This document shows positions 7,692-15,213 of a stretch of DNA of 49,854 nt, one piece after another. The stretch comes from Patescibacteria group bacterium (GTDB taxonomy: Bacteria > Patescibacteriota > Microgenomatia > Daviesbacterales > UBA10151), in the NCBI GenBank assembly GCA_943356485.1, contig CALRFD010000009.1:1-49854 (forward strand), read 5' to 3'. How positions within the stretch are numbered: position 1 is the stretch's first letter; every line of letters begins with the position of its first letter. Under the pieces are notes generated by a model, which saw only the letters and a list, made by a program, of their open reading frames with translations, was not told where the DNA came from and made no database searches. A program made the translations under genes and the position numbers.

Positions 7692-8532
7692 GGATTATTA
7701 CTATTAAAATAAATATACCAAAGAGGGTAAAAGGTAGTTGGTTTGGTTTGAGTAGAGTTCTCTGAGGAGTAGGGTTTGGTTTGTTTAATGGTTGAGCGAG
7801 GAAGTTTTGAACTTCATTTTGTACTTCCACAAAATTGTCTGCAATAAATCCATCCTTGTTTTTTATCCTTAAAACTATAAATGTTTGGCTTAAGTCCTTT
7901 GGGTATCTGTGTTCCTTTTTTGCCCCGGTATCAGATTTTTGATCTCCAAAATCCCAAAAATACTCTGTAATTTCAGATGAAGATTTAGATAAGGATCCAT
8001 CAAGACTTAGATTGTCTTTAAAATCAAACTGTAAGATATCGACTAAAGGATCTTTACTTTGCTTGTTATTAACCGAGATTATTGTCTGAGGTAGAGAATA
8101 ATTACCAGCAGGTAAAATGTTTACTAAAACCGATTCCAGTAGTTGCGGCTTTGGAGTTGTACCATCATCTGCAGTAATTTTTATAATATATGAACCTTGT
8201 TTTAAGTAAGTGTGGGTAATATTTAGTCCGGTTGCTTTTGTACCGTCTGAAAAATCCCACAGGAATTTAGTTTTCTCTACTGTTTCCGGAGGGGCAGGCA
8301 ACCTTTGTTTATCTAATTCAAAAACTAGCGGCTGATTAAGCAGATAATTACTAGGCGCAATATCCTGAGGTAGATCAAAATCATATAGTGAGCTGAGAGG
8401 AACAGGATAGAGATTAGCATACTCGCCGTTAATTTTAAAAAAAGGAGGTTGGCCAAGGAGATGAGCGGAAGCTAACGGAGTAGATATAATAATTATAACT
8501 ATTATAATGATTATAACAATTATATTTTTTAT
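7642..8532 (-). CDS. PKD-domain surface protein with repeat-derived signal peptide and probable AUA start
   Basis: The frame has no ATG, GTG or TTG before codon 78 (TTG 8301), yet it is open and protein-like from 8532. Directly after the upstream gene's TAA comes ATA at 8532-8530, preceded by a strong Shine-Dalgarno AGGAGG (8545-8540) at 7 nt spacing, so AUA is the likeliest start. The N-terminus is then IKN, 13 consecutive Ile/Val residues, STPLASA and a predicted cleavage leaving His24 (HLLGQPPFF). One or two PKD-like beta domains (FLWDFSDG; EYFWDFGDQ) and a C-terminal membrane helix with a basic tail follow. The Ile/Val run is encoded by a 9-nt TATAAT array. Probable partner of the adjacent membrane protein. 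Confidence 0.7.
   Translation of the reverse strand: MKNIIVIIIIIVIIIISTPLASAHLLGQPPFFKINGEYANLYPVPLSSLYDFDLPQDIAPSNYLLNQPLVFELDKQRLPAPPETVEKTKFLWDFSDGTKATGLNITHTYLKQGSYIIKITADDGTTPKPQLLESVLVNILPAGNYSLPQTIISVNNKQSKDPLVDILQFDFKDNLSLDGSLSKSSSEITEYFWDFGDQKSDTGAKKEHRYPKDLSQTFIVLRIKNKDGFIADNFVEVQNEVQNFLAQPLNKPNPTPQRTLLKPNQLPFTLFGIFILIVIILMARQYFQAPGRGKHQ
8487..8526 (-). repeat. 9-nt-period TATAAT array, copy 3, encoding a signal peptide
   Basis: Minus-strand units TATAATTGT, TATAATCAT, TATAATAGT, TATAATTAT are read in frame as Ile/Val codons that form the hydrophobic core of the PKD protein's signal peptide. This frame differs from that of copy 2, which is read as Tyr/Asn. Confidence 0.7.
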
Positions 8533-9945
8533 TTAACTTCCTCCTGTTAGCGGCTGTGAGAGTATCCATAAGCCGGTTATGGTATATATTACCATTAGAA
8601 GCAGCATTGGCAGTTGTGAGAGGACAGTCTCTTTTCTTTTGGAAAATATTCCCAAAGCTGACAGATGTGCTATAAAAACAGCTGCAATATGGCCAAAGAC
8701 AATAATCAGAACCTGGGAATTCCAGATAAAGTTTGCGCCGATGATTCCTACATTGGTAGTGTAATCTGCTGTGCCAAATAAATTCCAGCCTCTATTAAAC
8801 GGATCAGAAAGCAGGGGAATGATTGATTGTCCTTGAATAGCTAAGAGGGTGTAGTAGTGGGCGATGTTATAAGCAATTGCGATAGGGATTAAAGAAGGGG
8901 CAAATTTTAAAGATAGATCCTTAATTGAAAATCTTGTTTTTACTAAAACTTTCATTAAAAAAATAGCCAATAGATAAAGCATCAGGAAAAAAATAAGAGA
9001 GAAGATTAACAGCATGGTTTGCAAAATAGTAGATATGTCTCCAAATGTTTTTATTAACCCCAGAAAAAATCTAATCCAGACAGTTGTTGAATGAAATCCG
9101 TCAAAGGCAGTTGAAGAAAGCATAAAAAGGATAAAAAATAATTGGCTAAAATCTTTTGGAGACTCTCCTAAAAGGCTACTGAAAGGCGCTCTGAGGTATA
9201 CTCCTCTCTCAGAATACCCAAAAGGCGATACTTTACTGACAAAGTTAAAAAAGACGCTAAAAAACTCACCATATTTAAACCAAACACGTCCAAAAATATA
9301 TACTGCTAAAAAGGTAATGCTGCTATATAAAAGTAGGAGGATAGACAATACTTTTGGCCTGACAAATAATCCGCCGGATAATAGCTCACCCCAGATTAAT
9401 AAAAAAAAGAATAGTAAAGCGGGAAAGTAGGATAATTTTTTAGGATATGGTATGACTGGTTTAAGGTTACCAAACCACTCAGCGATAGTTTTCCAGGGGT
9501 TAAGTGCAGGCCAAATATTTCCAAAAAGAGCAGAAAGGTAAGTAAAGCCCAGGTAAAAAATGATCCAGAAAAAATTGGTGGCAAAGTTTTCAACCGGGCT
9601 TTGTTTTCCCGAAAAACCGGAAAGAATGACTGTCAAAAATAAAATTAGACTGATGGTCTTAGCTAAAAATATTACAGAGTCTTTGATCTTAAATAGATAA
9701 CTTTTTCTGAAAACTATTTGTTGGTTTTCTTTTGCAAAAAACCCTACTGTCAAAAATGAGATAATGACTGCAGCTCCTCCGGCGTATAGATAAAGCCAAA
9801 CAGGCAGGGGTAGTGTATAAAGAGCTCCAAAAGCATGGGCATAGGCCGCAGGCGGCCAAGTTAAAAGTAAAAAATTAAAAGTTAAAAGTACAAGTAAAAA
9901 ATAAAAAGTTTTCGAAAAAAACATCCTCATTTTTGACTTTTGCAT
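8533..9945 (-). CDS. Polytopic membrane protein with signal peptide and mature N-terminal His
   Basis: About ten or more hydrophobic segments follow a cleavable signal ending PPAAYA, so the mature protein would begin HAFGALYTLPLPVW (H37). The start resembles actinobacterial membrane proteins that databases label fenitrothion hydrolase, a name I would not trust as a function. It lies in a Fur-led operon with a DsbA-cupredoxin fusion and a PKD protein that also starts with His, so a role in copper or other metal handling is plausible. The next gene starts directly at its stop codon. Confidence 0.7.
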   Translation of the reverse strand: MQKSKMRMFFSKTFYFLLVLLTFNFLLLTWPPAAYAHAFGALYTLPLPVWLYLYAGGAAVIISFLTVGFFAKENQQIVFRKSYLFKIKDSVIFLAKTISLILFLTVILSGFSGKQSPVENFATNFFWIIFYLGFTYLSALFGNIWPALNPWKTIAEWFGNLKPVIPYPKKLSYFPALLFFFLLIWGELLSGGLFVRPKVLSILLLLYSSITFLAVYIFGRVWFKYGEFFSVFFNFVSKVSPFGYSERGVYLRAPFSSLLGESPKDFSQLFFILFMLSSTAFDGFHSTTVWIRFFLGLIKTFGDISTILQTMLLIFSLIFFLMLYLLAIFLMKVLVKTRFSIKDLSLKFAPSLIPIAIAYNIAHYYTLLAIQGQSIIPLLSDPFNRGWNLFGTADYTTNVGIIGANFIWNSQVLIIVFGHIAAVFIAHLSALGIFSKRKETVLSQLPMLLLMVIYTITGLWILSQPLTGGS

Positions 9946-9958
9946 TTTGACTTTTGAA

Positions 9959-10879
9959 TTACTTAGGCTGGACTTCCAGAGCCCCTAACTCTATTTTAGA
10001 TTTTTCCAGTTCAAAGGGAAATCTACCGGTTAAATTGGCATTAAACTCTAACTTAGCTGGTTTATTTGCTTCTAAATCTATACTTTTATCATAGCCATGC
10101 AGATGCAGCTCTTCATCCCCGTCACTGGTAATATTAATAGTTACCTGATTGCCTTCTATCACTTTTAGGGTATCTGATCCGGAAACTAATTTTTTGTTTT
10201 TAATTACTAAGTCAAAACTTTTAACATTAGCAAGCTCCTTTTCAATTGCGCTTTTCAGATCAGTAAAACTTTGTATCGGTTGTTTTTTGCCATTCAAAAA
10301 TATAGTTGGGGTAGCATCTACGCCTAAATTGTTTCCCTCCCGGGTAGTCTGATCCATAAGAGGGTAGTAAGTATTGTTATCCAATGCTTGCTTGAGTCTA
10401 ATCTGATCCAGGTTAAAGCTTGCGCCCATCTTCAAAAAATAATCTTTCGGGTTCGGCAGATTTGCCCATTCATCCTGGGTTTCAAATAACTTGTCATGTA
10501 TCTGCCAAAACTTTCCTTCATAGGCGGCAAGAATAGCGAAATTAGCAGCCGCTTTTGCATTTAAGTGTATTGGAAGAGGGAAGTATTTATAGGTTAGCTG
10601 AATATCGTTTTTATAATCTTTCAATATTTGCTGGATGATCGGTTCCAAGGCTTTGCAGGCTGGACATTGAAAATCGGCAAATTCCACCAGTTTAATTTTG
10701 GCAGAATCTGTGCCGATCTTTTGCCCTGTAGAATAATCTATTTGATGGATTGCTTCCTCAGAAAGTTTATTTTGAACCTGCCCTTTGCTAAAAAAAATAA
10801 CAGCTCCAGTTAAAAGCAGTCCGCTGAATATTAATATCCCCAGCAAAATTTTGGTCTCAGTTTTCATTAGAAGTTTCAC
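9959..10879 (-). CDS. DsbA-family oxidoreductase fused to a C-terminal cupredoxin-like domain
   Basis: An N-terminal membrane anchor (about 10-31) leads into a thioredoxin domain with KLVEFADFQC72-P-A-C75 and a VDATPTIFLNG cis-Pro loop (about 200-210). Residues about 230-306 form a separate beta domain with LHLHGYD, an ANKPAKLEF turn and a GRFPFELE strand, as in small cupredoxin-like domains that bind copper. I have seen similar HGYD domains encoded beside the same membrane-protein family in actinobacteria. It overlaps the VKOR gene by 23 nt. It could deliver oxidation to, or load metal into, the neighbouring surface proteins. Confidence 0.82.
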   Translation of the reverse strand: MKLLMKTETKILLGILIFSGLLLTGAVIFFSKGQVQNKLSEEAIHQIDYSTGQKIGTDSAKIKLVEFADFQCPACKALEPIIQQILKDYKNDIQLTYKYFPLPIHLNAKAAANFAILAAYEGKFWQIHDKLFETQDEWANLPNPKDYFLKMGASFNLDQIRLKQALDNNTYYPLMDQTTREGNNLGVDATPTIFLNGKKQPIQSFTDLKSAIEKELANVKSFDLVIKNKKLVSGSDTLKVIEGNQVTINITSDGDEELHLHGYDKSIDLEANKPAKLEFNANLTGRFPFELEKSKIELGALEVQPK

Positions 10880-11297
10880 TATTTTTGATCAGAATGCTTA
10901 GTGATGCAAGAACTAAAATAATGATAGAGGTAATAAAAGAAGATACGCACCAGAAACAGAAAGCCTGGATTTTAAATGCTTCGATATAGGTTAAATAAAT
11001 CCCAAAAAGTACTGATAAGATGGCAAATAAAAACCTGAACCAGTCTATGTTTTTTTTAAAGCTTTGGGTTAAATAAACAGACAGAGCGGCAGTAACTAAA
11101 TAATAGGCTATGCCTAAATAGGGAATGGAGATGCCAAGAAAATGGGAGTATGCGCTTTTCCTGACCAGTTCACAACCGTTACCTGTTAAAGGGCAAACCA
11201 CAGGATTAGCCTGTAGGTATTCATATGTTAAAAAGGCGGAAATAACCAATCCCAGAATTGAAAAAATAAATATCAGTCTGTTTAAATTTTTATACAT
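10857..11297 (-). CDS. Vitamin K epoxide reductase (VKOR) family protein
   Basis: A four-helix membrane enzyme that reoxidises DsbA-like proteins using quinone. The loop cysteines C35 and C42 and the active-site CFWC (114-117) are all present, and PYLGIAYY matches the family. The longest frame reaches 11369, but ATG 11297 gives the normal 146-aa length and lies 1 nt beyond the fur stop codon, so I prefer it. Bacterial VKOR replaces DsbB, and here it sits between fur and a DsbA-like gene in one operon. Confidence 0.88.
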   Translation of the reverse strand: MYKNLNRLIFIFSILGLVISAFLTYEYLQANPVVCPLTGNGCELVRKSAYSHFLGISIPYLGIAYYLVTAALSVYLTQSFKKNIDWFRFLFAILSVLFGIYLTYIEAFKIQAFCFWCVSSFITSIIILVLASLSILIKNSETSNEN

Positions 11298-11298
11298 A

Positions 11299-11718
11299 TT
11301 ACTGACAGACGGGACATAACCCGAAAAATTCAAGCGTATGTCCAATACTTTTAAAACCTGTTTTTTCAATTATTCTTTTGCTGTATGAATCTATATCTTT
11401 ATCCATTGAGACATCCTTAATCGTTTTACAGTTTACACAAACTACATGATGGTGATGTTGATTAGAAATCTCGTATCTTTTCTTACCTTCACCAAAATCT
11501 ACCTCTTCTATGACTTCCAAATCCCTTAAAAACTCAACTTCTCTGTAGACGGTAGTCTTATTGGGTTTTAATTTTTTCCTTTCCAGTTTTTTTATTAAAT
11601 CAATAATAGTCAGGGGAGTATCTGATTCCAGTAAGATTTTTACCAGCTCTGTTCTAACTTCAGTAATTTTATGCCCCTGCTGTTTTAAATCCAAAATAAT
11701 CTCATCAGCTTTAGTCAT
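11299..11718 (-). CDS. fur: Fur-family metal- or peroxide-responsive repressor
   Basis: A winged-helix N-terminal half (TTVYREVEFL near 55-64) and a C-terminal dimerisation domain with the HHHH run (88-91), CVNC (94-97) and CPVC (135-138), the last two forming the structural zinc site. The metal specificity (Fe, Zn, Mn or peroxide) cannot be read from sequence, but a ZIP transporter with a metal-box-like operator is nearby. It is first in an operon with VKOR, DsbA-cupredoxin, the membrane protein and the PKD protein. Its minus-strand -10 (TATAAT, 11734-11729) lies 10 nt before the ATG, and the ACGGTCGT palindrome lies at its -35 position. Confidence 0.9.
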   Translation of the reverse strand: MTKADEIILDLKQQGHKITEVRTELVKILLESDTPLTIIDLIKKLERKKLKPNKTTVYREVEFLRDLEVIEEVDFGEGKKRYEISNQHHHHVVCVNCKTIKDVSMDKDIDSYSKRIIEKTGFKSIGHTLEFFGLCPVCQ

Positions 11719-11743
11719 AGCGTTATTTATTATAACATCTATA

Positions 11744-11771
11744 CACTTATACTACGGTCGTGATATAAGTG
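11744..11771. promoter_or_regulatory. Palindrome A1 (core ACGGTCGT) between divergent fur and PaaX/Cas2-like genes
   Basis: A 28-nt palindrome with arms CACTTATA / TATAAGTG and core ACGGTCGT (11754-11761). It spans the -35 area of the fur promoter and the promoter region of the divergent gene at 11780. Copies with the same core but different arms occur at 12292-12327, 41129-41136 and 41675-41690. Confidence 0.75.
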
Positions 11772-11779
11772 AAAGAGAG

Positions 11780-12292
11780 ATGAAGACCAAAGGGGCAATA
11801 AGTAGCAAGAAAAATATTACCAATTTCATTCTGCTGGTTTTGGAAAAAGCAGTTGATGGATATGTAAGATTTGAAGATTTTACATATCATTCCTATAGAT
11901 ATAAATATGGTATACCTGATTTGAAAAAGGCGTCAGTTGCCCAAGCTTTAAAAAGATTGAGAGAAAACGGGCTGGTAGATTTTATGGATGATGACAAACT
12001 AATGGTTAGATTGACAGATCAGGGTCGGGAGAAGGCAGTTTTGGCTAAGATAAAATTAGATGATCAGAAATGGGATAGGAAGTGGAGACTGGTAATCTTT
12101 GATATTCCGGAAAAAAGGCGGACAGTAAGGGATCTTTTAAGGTCAAAATTAAAACAATGGGATTTTATACACTTGCAGCAAAGTGTTTGGGCTTCTAAAA
12201 AAGATTGCACAAAAGCTTTAAGGGATTTTATTAAAAGTGTGGGGATAGAAGATTGGGTGATGGTAATTGAATCTGATAATACAGGTTTCTAA
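11780..12292 (+). CDS. PaaX/Cas2-like winged-helix protein (copy A)
   Basis: 170 residues. The N-terminal half is a winged helix (about 10-85, with FILLVLEKAVDGYVRFEDF); the C-terminal half is a Cas2-like ferredoxin fold (RKWRLVIFDIPEKRR, then LQQSVWASKKD), as in PaaX-type repressors. The Asp of the Cas2 first strand is kept (FDIPE), but nuclease activity is not implied. The longer in-frame ORF from 11561 overlaps fur, so I chose ATG 11780. There is no CRISPR array or cas1 nearby. Palindromes with the same core lie just before the start and just after the stop. Copy B is at 41165. Likely an autoregulator that may also control the fur operon; a mobile cassette is the alternative. Confidence 0.8.
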   Translation: MKTKGAISSKKNITNFILLVLEKAVDGYVRFEDFTYHSYRYKYGIPDLKKASVAQALKRLRENGLVDFMDDDKLMVRLTDQGREKAVLAKIKLDDQKWDRKWRLVIFDIPEKRRTVRDLLRSKLKQWDFIHLQQSVWASKKDCTKALRDFIKSVGIEDWVMVIESDNTGF

Positions 12293-12327
12293 TTTCATTT
12301 ATACTACGGTCGTATGATAAATGAAAT
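12292..12327. promoter_or_regulatory. Palindrome A2 (core ACGGTCGT) immediately after the PaaX/Cas2-like gene
   Basis: A 36-nt palindrome with perfect 11-nt arms ATTTCATTTAT / ATAAATGAAAT around ACTACGGTCGT (core 12306-12313). It begins at the last base of the stop codon of copy A. The central ATACTACGGTCGT is identical to palindrome A1 while the arms differ. It could be a terminator, an operator or an element end. Confidence 0.75.
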
Positions 12328-12389
12328 GTTGCTTGGAGATTTAATCTATATTAACATTAACAATTATAGAAAATGAGCGGAGCTTCTGC

Positions 12390-12419
12390 TTGACAATGCA
12401 ACTCATTTGCATTTAGAAT
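12390..12419 (+). promoter_or_regulatory. Promoter and metal-box-like operator of the ZIP gene
   Basis: TTGACA (12390-12395), an 18-nt spacer and TAGAAT (12414-12419), with the ATG 7 nt later. The spacer is filled by an inverted repeat AATGCAA...TTTGCATT (12395-12413), the type of site bound by Fur/Zur proteins. The likely ligand is the Fur encoded 0.7 kb away. Confidence 0.65.
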
Positions 12420-12426
12420 ATAGACA

Positions 12427-13149
12427 ATGGCGATTTTACTTTCATTTTTGACTTTTGTTTCTACTTTTTTAGGGGGGTTGGTTGGTTTAAAGTATAGAGA
12501 TAAGCTTCATTTAATACTGGGGTTTACGGCCGGAGTGCTTTTGGGAGTGGTGGCTTTTGATATTTTCCCGGAAATGATTGAGCTTTTAGGAAAAACCCAG
12601 ACTCAAACTGTGATAGCCATGGGGGCTTTGGTGGCCGGGTTTTTAATCTTCCATATCCTGGAAAAGCTTTTAATTATTCATCACGCCCAGGAAGAAGAAT
12701 ATGGTCAGCATCGTCATCCTTCTGTTGGGATTCTCTCTGCTTTGGCTTTATCCGGACATTCATTTTTGGATGGGGTGGGGATTGGTTTGGGCTTTCAGGT
12801 TTCTCCAACAGTAGGAATAATAGTAGCAATTGCCGTCATCTCTCATGATTTTTCTGATGGGTTAAATACAGTTTCACTGATGCTTGCCCATAAAAATACA
12901 TCCGGCAGGGCAAAAAAACTGCTTTTTGTAGATGCAATTGCCCCGCTTTTAGGAGCATCATCAACTCTTTTTTTCAGTGTACCAGACAAATTGTTGGTTT
13001 TATATTTAGGTTTTTTTGCCGGATTCTTACTCTATATCGGAGCAGCGGACATCTTACCGGAGGCTCATGCGCAACATTCATCCAGATGGACTATACTGAT
13101 GACTATTTTAGGTGTAATATTAATTTTTCTGATAACCCGTGCCTTTTAA
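12427..13149 (+). CDS. ZIP-family divalent metal transporter
   Basis: A membrane protein of about eight helices moving zinc or related ions into the cytoplasm. The family hallmarks are GHSFLDGVGIG in helix IV and ISHDFSDGLNTV in helix V, both carrying metal-ligand His and Asp residues. The loop between helices III and IV is His-rich (IIHHAQEEEYGQHRH). At 240 aa it is a normal length. The promoter has a metal-box-like operator, so expression probably responds to metal starvation. The next gene begins 4 nt after its stop. Confidence 0.9.
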   Translation: MAILLSFLTFVSTFLGGLVGLKYRDKLHLILGFTAGVLLGVVAFDIFPEMIELLGKTQTQTVIAMGALVAGFLIFHILEKLLIIHHAQEEEYGQHRHPSVGILSALALSGHSFLDGVGIGLGFQVSPTVGIIVAIAVISHDFSDGLNTVSLMLAHKNTSGRAKKLLFVDAIAPLLGASSTLFFSVPDKLLVLYLGFFAGFLLYIGAADILPEAHAQHSSRWTILMTILGVILIFLITRAF

Positions 13150-13152
13150 TTT

Positions 13153-13692
13153 ATGGATCCAATAATTATAGTTTGTGATGATAGCGGTAATAAAACAGGT
13201 GAATATATTCCCAGGGAAGTAGGACATACCGGTGAGGGTAAACATCACTTGGCAATTACAGTTTTGCTGATAAATAATAAAAGGCAGGTTTTGCTTCAGG
13301 AAAGAAAGCATAAAAGATTTGATAAACTTTGGGATTTAACCGGAGCAACTGATCTTTATCGCTTTGAAGGAAATAAAGACGAGACATATGAAGAAGCGAC
13401 TTTAAGGTGTTTGAAAAAAGAGTACGGTATTGAGAAAGTTGATAATTTAGAAAACTTAGGGGGATTTAACTATTTTGCTAAATGGGGGCAGTATTGTGAG
13501 AATGAATTTTGCGTGATGATGGTGGGGGAATATGACGCCGAGGTTAACCTGAGTTTGGAAGCAGGATATAGCTATAAATGGGTTAATAAAGAGGATTTCC
13601 TTAAAGATATTGAAACTAATCCGCAAAATTACACTCCCTGGGCAATAGAAGGAGTAAAAGTTTTAAAGGAAAAAGGGTTTTTTAATGTCTGA
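13153..13692 (+). CDS. Nudix hydrolase, IPP-isomerase-like
   Basis: A 179-aa Nudix-fold protein (HHLAITVLLINNKRQVLLQERK, then the helix ETYEEATLRCLKKEYGI) whose layout resembles type I isopentenyl-diphosphate isomerase or related Nudix proteins. The expected TNTCCSHP-like active site reads LTGATDLYR, without the catalytic Cys, so isomerase activity is doubtful. It overlaps the next Nudix gene by 8 nt and lies next to mevalonate genes. Confidence 0.7.
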   Translation: MDPIIIVCDDSGNKTGEYIPREVGHTGEGKHHLAITVLLINNKRQVLLQERKHKRFDKLWDLTGATDLYRFEGNKDETYEEATLRCLKKEYGIEKVDNLENLGGFNYFAKWGQYCENEFCVMMVGEYDAEVNLSLEAGYSYKWVNKEDFLKDIETNPQNYTPWAIEGVKVLKEKGFFNV

Positions 13693-14212
13693 TTTAGATG
13701 AGATTTTGGAAATTGTGGATGAAGATAATAATGTCATTGACAAAGCTCCAAGGTTGGAATGCTATCAGAAAGGATTACTGCACCGGGCTGTAAATGTCTT
13801 TGTCTTTAATTCAGAGGGAAAAGTTTTTCTACAAAAAAGGTCGGAGAAAAAGTTTGGCTTTCCACTGTATTGGGACTTAAGTTGTTCGGAACATGTAAAG
13901 CCCGGGGAGGGCTTTGAAGCAGCTGCCAAAAGAGGCCTAAAAGAAGAATTGGGGATAGATGTGCAGGTTAAGCAAATACTTCCAATCCACAGGATAGATA
14001 ACAGAGATGAAAGTAACAATCAAAAATATCTGGATAGTGAGCTAATGGTGACTTTTAAGGCTGTATACAACGGGGAAATGAAGTTTGATCCAAAAGAGGT
14101 AGCAGAAGGGAAGTTTTTTAATATGGAAGAGCTTCCTCAACCCCTCACCCCCTGGTTTTTAGAAGATTGGAAATTGATTAAAAATAGTGCTGTTCAAGAT
14201 ATGATAAAATGA
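13685..14212 (+). CDS. idi: Probable type I isopentenyl-diphosphate delta-isomerase (Nudix)
   Basis: Interconverts IPP and DMAPP. HRAVNVFVFNSEGKVFLQKR followed by PLYWDLSCSEHVKPGEG matches the IDI layout, with the Cys in the place of the catalytic NTCCSHP Cys, and the Nudix-like helix EAAAKRGLKEELGI. LTPWF near the C-terminus matches the conserved Trp region. At 175 aa it is normal for bacterial IDI. A mevalonate pathway needs an IDI, and no type II enzyme is seen here. It cannot be fully separated from a general Nudix hydrolase by eye. Confidence 0.75.
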   Translation: MSDLDEILEIVDEDNNVIDKAPRLECYQKGLLHRAVNVFVFNSEGKVFLQKRSEKKFGFPLYWDLSCSEHVKPGEGFEAAAKRGLKEELGIDVQVKQILPIHRIDNRDESNNQKYLDSELMVTFKAVYNGEMKFDPKEVAEGKFFNMEELPQPLTPWFLEDWKLIKNSAVQDMIK

Positions 14213-14216
14213 AGTT

Positions 14217-15020
14217 ATGGAAGGTAATTCAGGGATAAATCCAGAAGTATTAGATCTTACTAATATCACTAAGGCAGAGATTACTCCCAGAGAAAAAGAA
14301 GTTAGAGAGGTTTCTGAAAAAGCAAAGTCAGTAGCACTGGAAAAACTGGGTTTGGCTTCTAATTTAACTGATTATTTAAGGTGGCATCGCGCAGCTTCTG
14401 TTTACTTAACTCCAGATAATATTGATTGGATGTGGGATTATGGTGGAGTTACACCAGAAGGGTTGATTTCAGAGCAGGAAAGCGAACCATTTACTGAGCT
14501 CAACGCAAGAAATTCGAAAGCTGCAGAGCAGATGAGGGTTGCTCTTGCTCCTCTAGAGCCAAGAGATGGAATGGTTAGAATAGCTTTGACAAGAGTAAGA
14601 AACGAAGCCGGTATATATGATTATCGGGTGCTGGCAGCTTTCCCTAAGGGAAGAGTGGAGGATCCTTTAGACGGATATGTAAAAAATCAACATCAAAAAA
14701 CTGGTGAAGATGTTATTTTTTATGAACCTGAGACTGCTTGTGTAAATCATGCTTGTGATGATCTGTTTAAAGAACATAGAGGCAACGGATTTTATATTCC
14801 ATTAAAAACCATGGTTGAAGCTATGCAGCAGTTGCAAATAGTAAATCCGGGAGGGGCTGTGGAATACATGCTTGAGAAAACAGAAGCAGGAAAGGTTACC
14901 CAGGAGACAGAAAATTATATAACGGTTGGGTTGCATGGTGGTTATAGCAATGAAAGATTCAGGACAAGAATATCTGATTTTTGGAATAAAACTACCCCAG
15001 CCAGTCCGACAATTAAATAA
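14217..15020 (+). CDS. Hypothetical protein, 267 aa
   Basis: Not recognised. A soluble, acidic protein without signal peptide or membrane helix. The N-terminal third is helical; a middle section has strands and a CVNHACDDLF segment with two Cys and a His. It starts 4 nt after idi and is followed 2 nt later by another small gene, so the three are probably one transcript. Possible -10 sequences (TATGAT) also lie inside the end of idi. Confidence 0.6.
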   Translation: MEGNSGINPEVLDLTNITKAEITPREKEVREVSEKAKSVALEKLGLASNLTDYLRWHRAASVYLTPDNIDWMWDYGGVTPEGLISEQESEPFTELNARNSKAAEQMRVALAPLEPRDGMVRIALTRVRNEAGIYDYRVLAAFPKGRVEDPLDGYVKNQHQKTGEDVIFYEPETACVNHACDDLFKEHRGNGFYIPLKTMVEAMQQLQIVNPGGAVEYMLEKTEAGKVTQETENYITVGLHGGYSNERFRTRISDFWNKTTPASPTIK

Positions 15021-15022
15021 TT

Positions 15023-15211
15023 ATGGGTGAGCTGAAAGAACAACAGGAACAATTTGATAGTGATCCAAATGTTAGGCTGGATAGACATGTTAGTAAGGTG
15101 CTTCATGCAAGAGCTAGTAATCCTAAATTAAAAAATTGTCGAATACTTGATTTAGACAGGTTGGAAGCAAATGGTTTTGTTACGATTGGACAGGTAGAAA
15201 TAGTAGGGTAG
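15023..15211 (+). CDS. Small hypothetical protein, 62 aa
   Basis: A 62-residue basic/acidic protein with a helical N-terminus and a strand-rich end (ANGFVTIGQVEIVG). It begins 2 nt after the previous stop, which supports coupled translation. It stops 2 nt before the convergent decarboxylase stop codon. No family recognised. Confidence 0.5.
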   Translation: MGELKEQQEQFDSDPNVRLDRHVSKVLHARASNPKLKNCRILDLDRLEANGFVTIGQVEIVG

Positions 15212-15213
15212 GT

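Noticed and set aside
8299..8301. TTG as start of the PKD protein
   Set aside because: It would discard a signal peptide and about 50 well-formed residues upstream, and no ribosome site precedes it.
11561..11779. N-terminal extension of the PaaX/Cas2-like protein
   Set aside because: It is antisense to fur and has no similarity to copy B, which begins at the equivalent of ATG 11780.
11780..12292. Cas2 of a CRISPR system
   Set aside because: The Cas2-like fold is fused to a winged helix as in PaaX; no cas1, other cas genes or array are present in the window.
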